Part shown: piece by piece, positions 1-9,250 of the stretch
Position numbering within the stretch: position 1 is the first letter of the stretch
Layout: each line of letters starts with the position of its first letter
DNA from: Erythroxylum novogranatense
Taxonomy: Eukaryota; Streptophyta; Magnoliopsida; Malpighiales; Erythroxylaceae
Assembly: GCA_029891385.1 (NCBI GenBank)
Contig: CM057228.1
Span: 53,035,783 to 53,099,782 of the forward strand
Direction: 5' to 3'
DNA: 64,000 nucleotides
The notes under the pieces: generated by a model
Seen by the model: only the letters and a program-made list of their open reading frames with translations
What the model was told of the DNA's origin: nothing
Databases searched by the model: none
Made by a program: the position numbers and the translations under genes

Positions 1-535
1 CAGGTTCTCCCACAAGATTCAGGATCCAACCATATTATCCATGTTTTGTTGGATAACACAATATATTCATACCAAGTTCGGCGTTAGTCAAATTAGTAAA
101 TATTTATATGCTTCGATGCAACAAGAAGATATTAAAAGTTCTTTCTCTTATCCTCATGAATAGAATACTAATGTCTATGGTATGAAGGCTTGACCAAAGG
201 ATTTGAAATGTTAAAACTTAAAAGTATATGGAATCAGATATTTCAACTGTTGTGTCTTCAAATTGATGATCCAGAAGCTATCTAAATACTTTTCAATGGA
301 ATAGGGTTAACAGCGATCAGTAACATACTGCCAAATATGCAGCCAAAATATCAATGGTGCTATAGGTAAAAAGTTTCTTTCATCACCTCTAGACATGAAC
401 AATGGCACCGAATGCATTTTCCAAACAAAAAGTAGCAGAAGTAAAACTAAACAAGATCAAATGTTGGGAAAGAGGAAGAAATAATGTAATGTACAGAAAC
501 TTCGAGGATTCTAAATGAAACTAAAGAGTTTTGAC
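1..535 (-). other. RABC gene, part of intron 2
   Basis: This stretch lies downstream (minus strand) of the RABC exon 2 donor site. I see no exon of the Rab family in it: the next expected coding block (the switch II region beginning with GQERFR) is absent, so exon 3 must lie left of the window. No repeat boundary was recognised. The call as intron is inference from the adjacent exon and its GT donor. Confidence 0.6.
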
Positions 536-604
536 CTGTATCCCAAATTGTAAGCTTCAATCTTTTGCCTCCAACATTAAGAGTTTTCACCTTAAAATCC
601 ACAC
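536..604 (-). CDS. RABC: RABC (Rab18-class) small GTPase, coding exon 2
   Basis: Minus-strand exon of 69 bp, bounded by an AG acceptor (605-606) and a GT donor (534-535). It encodes VDFKVKTLNV then GGKRLKLTIWDT, the end of switch I and the strands leading to the WDTAGQ switch II motif of Rab GTPases. The wording matches plant RABC1/RABC2 proteins, the plant Rab18 relatives. Reading frame and phase join exactly to exon 1 at 5,858-5,987 (exon 1 ends ATT-G, this exon begins GT-GTG-GAT, giving TIGVDF). No stop or frameshift. The split codon at its end (ACA-G) fits an Ala in the following exon (WDTA). In animals Rab18 acts at ER and lipid droplets; for this plant copy the role is inferred only. 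The exon is too short to appear in any ORF list with a length cut-off. Confidence 0.9.
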
Positions 605-805
605 CTGTAAATTGGAGAAATAATTCTCAGGCTAAATGCATCTTCACATACAAAGTGATCGCAGCAACGCCTCAAAAACATTCTGAAATCTCAGCACGAA
701 AACAAGCAGAATATCTAGGTGTTTGCACAACTTAAAACCAGGTTATAATGCGCACTAGCAGTGAAGGAGCCCTATAAGGTAGCTAGGATATTGTTTATCA
801 GTGAG

Positions 806-1143
806 TGTTGGAATAAAATACGAATTAATCCCACACGTAAAATAAGTAAGAAAATAACACACAAAAATTTAGCGTAGTTCACTCTCTAATTTGGGCTACA
901 TCTACAAGCCAAATTTTGAATAAAACTTTTACTAATAAAAATAGTTAGTACAAAGAGTGGAAAATAATTCAACGAAATAATGGCACTAACATACAAGGTG
1001 TTTCCTAAATTTACTATCCTTAAGATAATATTCTCACTATTTTGTCACTCATCCTTTTAGAAAAACGCTTCTTAAAAATACTCCAAAAATCACTCTCTCA
1101 CACAAAACGTCTCTCTAAAATTCACTCTCAAACTCACCACACA
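806..1143 (-). repeat. Truncated 3' LTR of the intron Copia element
   Basis: It begins TGTTGG at 806 and aligns by eye with 3,902-4,239 to the shared string CACCACACA. At about 1,143 the similarity stops and RT coding sequence begins at once, so the inner end of this LTR was removed by a deletion. Confidence 0.8.
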
Positions 1144-3870
1144 ACTCATCACTAGAGAATTTTTATACAAAAATACAGTGATCTGAAGTAATCTTCTCAT
1201 GGCCTTGCTCCCCCGTAACTGTTTCAAACTTCTTATCCATCTTCTTGGTGCTTGTTTTAAACCATAAAGGCTTTTCATCAATGTACGCACATAGTCCTCT
1301 TTCCTTTTTTCCTCGAAACCCTCTGGTTGCTCCATATATATCTCTTCTTCCAAATCTCCACAAAGAAAAACTATCTTGACATCTAATTGCTCGATTTCTA
1401 AGTCTAGACTTACTGCTAAACCGAGCACTATACGGATGGATGCCATTTTCACAACTGGTGAAACTATCTAGTCAAATCAATACCTTTTCTTTGGTCGAAC
1501 CCTTTAACAAACAATCTAGCTTTGAATCTTGGATGAAGATTGTATTCATCATGTTTAATCTTGAACACCCACTTATTTTTCAAAGCTTTCTTGCCTTTTG
1601 GCAACTTCACTAACTCAAAAGTTTTATTCTTATGCAAGGACTTCATCTCATCTTGCATGACTTCAAACTATTTCATCTTATGTTCATATATCATAGCCTC
1701 TTGAAAATTCTCAGGTTCTCCCCTATCGGTAACTAACATATACTGATCACTGGAATATCTAGTAGTGGCTAGTCTTACTCGCATAGATCACCTTATTGGA
1801 ACCTGAACAGTCTCTGGTGCTAGTAGTTGATTCTGGACATCATCTTTATCATAATCTTCATTTGATTGATTTTGAATGGAAGTATCATCATTAACTACTT
1901 TCGGCTGGCGATTTTCAATTTCATCTTCGAAATCTCAGACTGTTAAGGGATGCATGGTGAGTGATTTAATATATGAATTGCTATATGAATAGGGCTTTAC
2001 CCCAAAAAGTCTTAGGCAACTTTGCATATAAGAGTAGGCATCTAACTCTCTCCATCAAAGTCATGTTCATCCTTTCAGCTAAGTCATTCAACTGCGATGT
2101 CTTAGGAGGATTAGTCTGATGTCGAATACCATACTCTTTACAATAGACGTCAAATGGTTTAGTGTACTCTCCACCATTTTTTGCTCGAATGCATTTCAAC
2201 TTCTTCTTAGTTTGTCTTTCAACTAAGGCTTGAAATTGCTTGAAAACATCTAGCACTTTATCTTTAGTCTTCAAGGTGTATACCTACGTCTTCCTAGAAT
2301 GATCATCAATGAAAGTCACAAAGTATTGAGCACCACCGAGTGAATTTGTCATTGACCCACATAGATCTGAGTGTAACAAATCCAACACATTCTTCATTCT
2401 AAAAGGAGGGGAACTTTTGAAATCAACTCTATTTTGCTTTCCTACAAAACAATCAACACATTTCTTTAAATGTACCTGGTCAACTCCAAATAATGGATTT
2501 TTTTCACCAACTATGTCATTCCCTTCTTGCTCATATCATCAAGTCTCCTATGCCACAATTCAATTGCATCATCTTTCTCCATTGGATTCATAACTTCATT
2601 GGATACCTTTTCTTGCATCACATACAACTTTGAGGACTTCTTATCTTTGGCGATTACCAGGAAACCTTTAGTAAGTTTCTATTTGCCATCTTCGAAAGTG
2701 TTTTAAAAACCTTCATCATCAAGTATGCCAACCAAGATTAGATTTAGACAAAGATCAGGAACATGTGTGACATCTTTTAGAGGCAATCTCATGTCATTAT
2801 CTGTTTTCAAGTAAATATCACATTTTCCAGTGATTTTGGCTAAACTGCTATTTCCCATCTTAACGACACCAAAATCTCCTTCCATTATGATAAGAAGAGT
2901 TCTTTATGTGATGTAACGTAAATAATGACACCACTGCTTCCTATCTAGTTAAACTCATAGGATGCACTATTTACATCATTATCATATGAGACAATGGGAA
3001 AGTCATCAATGATGGTGGTCGTCAATGCGTGTTCATCATCACTACTATCATCTTTCTTGACTTCTTTGCCTTTGTTCTTTTGTTCATTGAACTTCCGATA
3101 GAACCTTTTGATGTGACCCTTCTTTTTGTAGTGATGACACTCAATATTTGCATATTTATTTGATTTCCCTCTGCTCTTATCTTTGAAATTTGGACCTCTA
3201 GATTTGCTCCTCCCCTTAGAACCTATGACCACAACTTCTGTCTGTGTTGAAGAGGTCGAACTCTGTGATCTCCGTCTTATCTCTTTATTCAGAATTTTAC
3301 TTTTTACAGATTCCATGTTAACAATACCGTCAACTGCAAAATTGGTGATTGAAATCTTTAAAATCTTCCAAAACTATGGCAAGGAGGTAAGCATGAAAAG
3401 GGCAAGCACTTCATCATCGAACTTTATGCTTATTCCTAATAATTGATCTATGATTCCTTGAAATTCATTCAAGTGATCTGTCACAGAGGTACCTTCTTGA
3501 TATTTTTTCTGTACTAATTTTGTCAGATAAGATAATTTATTGCTACTAATTTTTTAGGCGTATAACTCATCGAACTTCTCCCATAACGTTCATGTGTGAG
3601 TCTCGTTGTAGATATGATTAGACAAATTATCTTCAACAAGTTGCCAAATAAAACTACATGCTTGCTCATGCTCAAACGCCCACTCCTCGTCCGATTTATT
3701 TTCAGGTTTTGTTGTGGTAAACACCAGTAAATGCATTTTTGTGACGAACAGGAGATCTTTTATCTTGGTCTTCCATATGTGGTAGTTGGAGCCATTTAGG
3801 CTAATCATTGGAGCTATTTAGACTAATCATCTTACTTATTTTTGCCTCCATCTTTGATGAAAAATACTTT
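1144..3870 (-). pseudogene. Copia gag-pol remnant
   Basis: On the minus strand from high to low coordinates: gag N-terminal part (about 3,808-3,590, with LNGSNYHIWKTKIKDLL, a UBN2-type gag start); a basic region with a CCHC knuckle (about 3,110-3,160) in which two of the three Cys are now Tyr; a protease/pre-integrase part (2,885-2,500); an integrase core (2,274-1,981) ending in the NxLAERMNxTL block; and RT pieces (1,658-1,464, then 1,452-1,145). The integrase block normally reading TDNGGEY reads AKNGGEY, so the second catalytic Asp is Lys. RT stops at about the SDHCIFV position, before the YVDD motif. Multiple stops and frameshifts separate the pieces. This is not a functional gene. Confidence 0.9.
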
Positions 3871-3887
3871 GACATATAACCGAACCC

Positions 3888-3899
3888 GCGTTGATACCA
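3888..3899 (-). other. Primer-binding site of the intron Copia element
   Basis: Read on the minus strand this is TGGTATCAACGC, immediately inside the 5' LTR (one base separates them). It matches the plant initiator tRNA-Met type site TGGTATCAGAGC except at two positions, and fixes the element's orientation as minus. Confidence 0.75.
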
Positions 3900-3901
3900 C
3901 T

Positions 3902-4413
3902 TATTGGGAAAAAATACGAATTAATCTCACAGGTAATGTAAACAAGGAAATAATACGCATAAATTTAACATGATTTATCATCTAATTTGGTTTACATTCA
4001 TAGGCTAAATTTTGAATAAAATTTCCACTAATGAAAATAATAGGTATAGAGAATGAAAAATGACACAACAAAATAATGGCACTCACACACAAGATATTTC
4101 CCAAATTTACTATTCCTAAAATAATATCTTCATTATTTTGTCACTCACCCTTTTAGGAAAAGGTTTCTTAAAAATATTCCAAAAATCACTCTCTCACACA
4201 AAATGACTCCCTAAAAGTTACTCTTAAACTCACCACACATCTTATGGTCGTTTGATGTGCATACATATCTTAAGAAAAGAGGAAGGGAAAGTCTTTTATA
4301 GACCCTCCACCGCCTTTGCCACAACTTACATATTGCAAGATGTGGCTGTTCAAAAACTCAGCTTGCATGCAAGTTGTCCACCATCACAGCTTACATGCAA
4401 GTTGTTCTCAACA
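3902..4413 (-). repeat. 5' LTR of the intron Copia element
   Basis: It begins TATTGG (a decayed TGTTGG) next to the primer-binding site. The first 338 bp align with the left LTR. The outer 170 bp have no counterpart in the truncated left copy; the end at CAACA (4,409-4,413), complementary to the TGTTG start, is my best guess. Confidence 0.65.
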
Positions 4414-4536
4414 ACTTGTTTTTTTTTACAAATAAAATACATAAATCTAGAATGATGTAACCATGTATGTCGATACTGCCTTACACTGAAATGGAAGGTG
4501 GGCAGGCAAGCAAGCCTATATTTCTTGGTTTCGATT

Positions 4537-4830
4537 AATGTTTTGAAACTCGGACCGGTCATCAAACCGGTGGTCTTATTGGTCACCGGTTTGACCGGTT
4601 CAACCACCGGTCGAACCGGTGTGACATAATAATTATATTTAATTATATATGATATTAAAAATATTTAAAAAAATTCAAAAAATAAAAAAATAAAAAAATA
4701 AAAAAATAGTCGGACCGATTCAGACTGGGTCAATTCATTACTGATTTTGAGGGATAAACTGGACCGGACCACCGACCGGTGACCGATCAAACCGGTTGGA
4801 CCGACCGCCCCGGTTCGAATTTGAAAACAA
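4537..4830. mobile_element. 294-bp TIR transposon rich in ACCGGT motifs, 10-bp TSD
   Basis: The left end (TGTTTTGAAACTCGGACC after two A's) and the reverse complement of the right end (TGTTTTCAAATTCGAACC) form imperfect terminal inverted repeats. The element is flanked by a perfect 10-bp direct repeat ggtttcgatt at 4,527-4,536 and 4,831-4,840. Both arms carry many ACCGGT/CCGGTTTGA motifs and the middle is AT-rich, so single strands could fold into a long hairpin. No coding capacity. A 9-11 bp duplication points to a Mutator-like non-autonomous element; an 8-bp hAT-type duplication would not fit. Family assignment is inference. Confidence 0.8.
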
Positions 4831-4840
4831 GGTTTCGATT

Positions 4841-5857
4841 GAAGAGAGACAAAGGCCTTACTGTATATTGAAATTTTTACCTGGTCCTGACATTTGAATA
4901 GCACGAACCATTCTCGAACAAAATCTAAGTGCATCTAGGAACAGATTCTTTCCATCTATTTAGAACAAAAAGATTCTCCTACCCATTACTCAAAAAGAAG
5001 GGGGCCAAAAAAAACTTACACAGCAAATCATTCAACCACCAACGTATTATTTCTGTTGAGACTAAGCTCATTCTGCAAGGCCTAAACCGTTTTATTGCAT
5101 AACATAAAAAGGCAACAAAAGAAAATCAATTCTGTCGTTATGTGTCATCAAAGTAGGATTTAGAAGGTAAAAGGAATCACTTACGGGAACAGAAGAAAAG
5201 AAAAACCTTTCTGAAAATTAACCAAAGAGACCGAGACATGTCTAGGGATTAAAGATTTACGCAGAAAATTTATTTGGAAATATTTGGGATGGTGGACGAA
5301 AAGTTGAATTTGGATGGAAAGTTCGTTAAGGACTCCATTAAGATGAAATTCTAACATATACGTGAACAACTCTTAAGTCACGAGCAAAACATGCAAAAAT
5401 TGAATACAATAAAATAGACAAAATTGCTGTAGCGACCCCTGTGTTATACAAAAGTAGCTAATTAAACCTTGATATATAAAATGTTACTCTATTAATTTTA
5501 TGTTTTCAATTTTGCTGCAAAAAAAACCTTTAGCCGTGTGTTGTTCCTCCACGCTTAAGAGGCTGTGAGTTAATAAAATTTCAATTTAGGGTGTTTTTTA
5601 CTAATTTTTATATGTCAAGATTTTTTTAGCAACTTTTGAATAACACAGAGTTATTAAGGCAATAAATTTCAATAAAATAACATGGAGAGAAACAGATAAA
5701 GAAATAAGCTTGAATGACTACTGAGAGCAGGGACTGTGTAAGCAAGAGACAGGGCCATGTAGGCTATCTTACCAAGAAGACACCTTTCAATTACTGATTT
5801 AATACGTGGAGAATCAAATGATATGTACATAAACATAGTCAATAAACAGGGGAGTAC
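4841..5857. other. Remainder of RABC intron 1
   Basis: AT-rich sequence between the TIR element and exon 1. Short open frames exist on both strands (for example 5,669-5,878 minus) but none resembles a known protein. I see no repeat boundaries. Confidence 0.5.
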
Positions 5858-5987
5858 CAATAGTTGGAGAGAGACCATGAGCAGAGTTGGAAATGAAACT
5901 TAAAAGAATAGTACTCTTTCCAACACCAGAGTCTCCGATCAGCAAAATCTTGAATGAATAATCATAACTGCAAGATTTGCCCTTCAT
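5858..5987 (-). CDS. RABC: RABC (Rab18-class) small GTPase, coding exon 1 with start codon
   Basis: The 130-bp minus-strand exon starts at ATG (5,987-5,985) and ends at a GT donor (5,857-5,856); 43 codons plus one base. It encodes MKGKSCSYDYSFKILLIG followed by the P-loop GDSGVGKST (residues 18-26), then LLSFISNS and LSPTIG, the effector loop with the conserved Thr. This is the N-terminal quarter of a RABC-type Rab GTPase, which cycles between GTP and GDP on membranes. An in-frame TAG lies four codons upstream, which supports this start. Oddities: the segment usually reading VDD or FDD before LSPTIG reads AHG here, and the N-terminus (MKGKSCS) differs from the usual short Ser/Gly-rich start. 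The exon is either a diverged paralogue or the start of a decaying gene. C-terminal prenylation motif and other exons lie outside the window. Confidence 0.88.
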
Positions 5988-6969
5988 TCTTTCTTCCTAC
6001 ACATAAAGAAGCTGGAAGCAAACTTTACCAGAAAACACTTATATCACAACAATTAACGAAACTTCGTGAAGAACGGAGGGAGGAGACACTGGTGGGGTTG
6101 GCGCGTAGCGTCCTTTGGGTATTGTTGGTTCTTTAGATGGATGGACATGGAGTAAAGTGTGAAACTTAAGACAAAAATGTACATTATATATTAATGTCAT
6201 TGTCCACTAGTATATTAAGTAGTTTGCTTACTGGATAAACCAAGTTTTAACAATTTAAATGTTGAGAAATTTAACAAACACCACATTCTAGTTTTAGTTG
6301 TGGTGAAGTGTCAGAGCTAGCGATGAAACTTGTAGTTGACGAAGCACCGTAGACTCAACATCTGTGCAACATGCAGAGACAAGAGAGTACCCTACGCAAA
6401 GCAAACTTATTAACTAAAATACTACAACTATTGACTTGCACGACATCACCTGCTCTTGTCAAATCTCCTCGGAGATTTGTACTTTGATTCTTGCATGTAT
6501 TGTCTATGGTGATTTTTGGAATTTCTGTTTGTTGATTTTATGAATGAGCTGTAGTTCCGCCACCTGGTAAGGTTTTTGAAGGCTTTTTCTTGTTTTGGTG
6601 CCTTAGCGTAGTAGTAAAATGGATAATGATAAAAGTAGTAATATACCATAAATTACTATATAGTAATCGTTATTTCAAAAAGGAATCCACTCTTTCTATA
6701 CACACCATTTCTCATTTACTATATTCCTCAAGTCTTATTAATTTGATCATCAAAGTACAAACATTGAAAAACTCTATTGAGAAAAAGATCATGTCATCTT
6801 ATGAGACCTAATTTTAGATATTTAAACTCCAACTTCAAGTTTAAAGAATTCAAATACAGTAAAATTATAAAATATTATTTAGCATCTATCTTAGGACCGT
6901 AATTAATTAATCTTGAGATGCGTAACAACCATAAACCCACATTCTTTTTAGAAAATTATAGAACCAATA
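5988..6969. other. Upstream region of the RABC gene, no gene recognised
   Basis: The first few hundred bases presumably hold the 5' UTR and promoter of the RABC gene (minus strand). A GC-richer patch at about 6,065-6,120 could be near the transcription start, but I cannot identify a TATA box with confidence. The short frames at 6,446-6,649 and 6,590-6,811 show no known protein. Confidence 0.4.
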
Positions 6970-7170
6970 GATTTAAGTAATTTGGTTCCGGCTTACCTTC
7001 AACTTGAATTTTGGGCAGTAAAGTGGTATCAAAGCTCATGTATGGACCTAAGGCTTAACCTCAAGTTGTAGGTTCGATTCTCAGCGCAACGAACTAGGTC
7101 GCAAAGTAGAAGTGTGGTGGATTTAAGTAATTTGGTTCCGCCCACCTTTAAGTCGAGTTTTGGGTAGCAA
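6970..7170 (+). repeat. tRNA-derived SINE-like unit with a partial tandem second copy
   Basis: A 150-bp unit starts with gatttaagtaatttggttcc at 6,970, and the same string recurs at 7,120, where a second copy begins and breaks off at about 7,170. Inside the unit an A-box-like D-arm sequence (agtggtatcaaagc, 7,022-7,035) precedes a B-box-like ggttcgattct (7,071-7,081) at tRNA-like spacing. This layout is that of a tRNA-derived SINE rather than a tRNA gene, since no acceptor stem pairing is evident. Confidence 0.6.
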
Positions 7171-7355
7171 AGCTTTGCTTGGAACCAAATTAATTAAATC
7201 CACCATGCTTTTGCTTTGTGACCCAGTTCGTTGCATTGGGAATCAAACCTGTAACGTGGGGTTAAGCCTCAGACCCATACCTGAGCTCTAATACTACTTT
7301 GCTATCCAAAACTCAAGTTAAAGTTCGGGAGGAATTAAATTACTTAAGTCTGTGT
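7171..7355 (-). repeat. Inverted SINE-like unit
   Basis: The reverse complement matches the 6,970-7,120 unit over most of its length, including the B-box-like ggtttgattc (reverse of 7,240-7,249) and the A-box-like agtagtattagagc (reverse of 7,284-7,297). Together with the forward copy it makes an imperfect inverted repeat centred near 7,175, where the sequence reads gcaaagctttgc. Confidence 0.6.
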
Positions 7356-7391
7356 TATAGAAGATTCGGAGTACCCTAATTACAAGCTATA

Positions 7392-7547
7392 ACTTTTAGT
7401 TCAAGTGGTATCAGAGTTTTAAGTATGGGCCTGGTGCAACCTCATGTCTCGTGTTCGAGTCCCAATATAACCACTGGTGCTGATCAAGCGTATGAAAAAA
7501 AAACGCATCAAAGTGTGGTGGTTATAAAGGGTTCGAAGATCGCTAGC
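7392..7547 (+). mobile_element. SINE-like insertion with 11-bp direct repeats
   Basis: A third relative carries agtggtatcagag (7,404-7,416) and tgttcgagtcc (7,452-7,462) at tRNA-like spacing, followed by an A-run. It is flanked by tacaagctata at 7,381-7,391 and 7,548-7,558, which looks like a target-site duplication. The last 30 bp before the right repeat are not a poly-A/T tail, so its 3' end type is unclear. Confidence 0.6.
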
Positions 7548-7559
7548 TACAAGCTATAG

Positions 7560-8350
7560 TAAGCTCCTCCACTTGCGTAGCTATTTTTCACTTCAATTAT
7601 GCACACCTGTCAATAATACTCGAAAGTATACTACAATAATAGTTGGCCTTCAATCTGGATTTGCGCTTGCAAACCCTCGGGAGGTTTGATTTGAGCTACC
7701 TCCTAATACACGACATGCAAAATTAGTTCTAAATGAGGCCTACTATAGCAAACTACAAGTTGAGAAAGGTCCGCAAATCATAACAATTTTCCAACCACAC
7801 CCGCAACACATTGACATAAAACAACACCATCTAATGTGTCATAAGAGCAAGACTAGAAGCACACAAGGATTTTGAAAGCCCTTTTGTTAAGAACATATTG
7901 CTTGAACCATTGCCATTAAAATTCAAGCTATCATCATTGGACCCCTTTAATGTAATAATATATTCACGCGATTATACCATACGCTTAAGAGAAATGAAAG
8001 GATCCGCATAGGGTGACATATACAATTAAGTGTCACATTTTTCATCTACTTTGAAAATTTTAGTGAGAGAATTAAATACAAATTCTCAGCTCATTTCGCT
8101 AACAACCGATATAGAACTAGCAATTCAGTAGCATTATTTTAAATAATGCAAAAGTCATGCAAGACCATTTAAGGCTATATAAGACAATTCAACTTTCAAG
8201 TCACAAAAATACTCAATCTCAACACTTCAATTGAAACTATTTCTTTTAAGAAAGGATTCAAGAGATACCATATATCTTATGGAAATCTCTAAAGATGGAC
8301 AAAGCTTATACCTTCAAGGAAGTTCAAAAAAGGAATTGAAGGTACGTTAA
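7560..8350. other. No gene recognised
   Basis: AT-rich sequence without long open frames, tRNA-like boxes or LTR ends that I can recognise. Confidence 0.4.
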
Positions 8351-9250
8351 TGTGGAGGAGACTGATTGATATATATAAAAAATACAAAATAAAACTAGAG
8401 AATTATTAGATAAGCACAACTATAATTTTCTATAATATAGTGTAGTAAGTCGAGTATCCGTTCATGATAACTATAATTATTAGTACTAATAGTTTTTCCT
8501 ATTCTCTAATATAATAAAGCCAATCAATAAATAAAATACAAATAAGAATCCCTAAAATTTTTCTAAACTTGAGTTTATCATGATTCAATGATTAGTTTCT
8601 TAGACCAACAAGAATTTCAAAGTTATAACTATGTTTGTTGTCAAGATGCACAATTCATATCCCTAATTATTTTAATCCAAAGTTCTTGCAAACCCCCAAA
8701 AAATGGATTAATTTGTCTTATGATATATTTCACTTTAAATCAAAATGATCATTTAGTCTTCTATATATATATATATATATATGTCCATGTTCACTACTTT
8801 AGTCCTTTATATGAATATGAAATTTGAGCCTTCTACATTTGCTACTTCAATTCCACATAATAAATAAACATAAACAGTTCTCAAGATATCAAAATCTTCC
8901 ATTAAATCAAAGAAAATAATTTAAAGCAATAATTATAGGGTTTACCCCATCTAGAATAAACAATAAACAGGAAAGAACATAAGAAATAAGATCTAGTTCT
9001 CATATAACTTGAATCTTGAATGTTCTTGATGAATCAGGATAAGTCTTCTTGTTTTTCTCCAAGGTTAGTTTTTTCTTAATCCTAACTGACTTTCATTAGC
9101 TTCCAATTTCTTTTTCTTGCACTTTAGTCACACCTCTTTTCCTATTTTGTCACCCCTCTCTCTTAAGAAAGAAACCTTAAAATTTAAAGCAACATAGGCC
9201 AAACATGGGAATATTTTTGCTCCCATGTTGCTTAATCCTCCTCTTTAGAA
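8351..9250 (-). repeat. Possible old LTR-type fragment (minus strand)
   Basis: The block around 8,410-8,470 ('taagtcgagtatccgttcat') resembles the 'ggtatcgatcc'-type conserved block found near the ends of many plant LTRs, read in reverse, and a comparable block recurs near 49,830-49,890. No LTR pair, primer site or duplication was found. A (TA)n tract lies at 8,762-8,782. Low-confidence call. Confidence 0.25.

Larger units (their letters stand above)
806..4413 (-). mobile_element. Decayed Ty1/Copia element (Tork/Tnt1-like), internally deleted
   Basis: Two copies of the same LTR flank a minus-strand gag-pol remnant. Both start near TGTTGG and continue with a shared tract containing 'acgaattaatc' and 'ccaaattt'. 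The internal order on the minus strand is gag, zinc knuckle, pre-integrase, integrase, reverse transcriptase, which is Copia order. RT wording such as [13 protein letters not shown] and [10 protein letters not shown] is typical of Tork/Tnt1-type plant Copia. The RNase H region, the end of RT, the polypurine tract and the inner end of the left LTR are missing. I could not find a target-site duplication (left flank gtgag), so the outer right boundary at about 4,413 (ending CAACA) is approximate. Confidence 0.85.
605..5857 (-). other. RABC intron 1, enlarged by two transposon insertions
   Basis: The intron starts GT (5,857-5,856) and ends AG (606-605) on the minus strand and is 5,253 bp long. 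About 3.6 kb of it is a decayed Copia element (806 to ~4,413) and 304 bp is a TIR element with its target duplication (4,527-4,840), so the pre-insertion intron would have been about 1.3 kb. The Copia element lies in the same orientation as the gene. Remaining stretches (605-805, 4,414-4,526, 4,841-5,857) show no exon of the Rab family. That the intron is still spliced is inference from intact borders and matching phases. Confidence 0.85.

Noticed and set aside
806..810. Target-site duplication of the intron Copia element
   Set aside because: The left flank gtgag has no match after any plausible right LTR end, so no duplication is claimed.
4527..4840. hAT-type MITE
   Set aside because: The flanking direct repeat is 10 bp, not the 8 bp typical of hAT.
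4869..4960. Exon-like frame on the minus strand (DGKNLFLDALRFCSRMV) followed by a GT
   Set aside because: It lies inside RABC intron 1, resembles no Rab sequence, and exon 1 and exon 2 join in phase without it.
5669..5878. 69-codon minus-strand frame overlapping RABC exon 1
   Set aside because: It is in a different frame from the GTP-binding motif and starts in the intron; a shadow of the exon region.
7022..7081. Possible tRNA gene
   Set aside because: A- and B-box-like strings are present, but no acceptor-stem or anticodon-stem pairing could be made; several related copies with repeats at the ends fit SINEs better.
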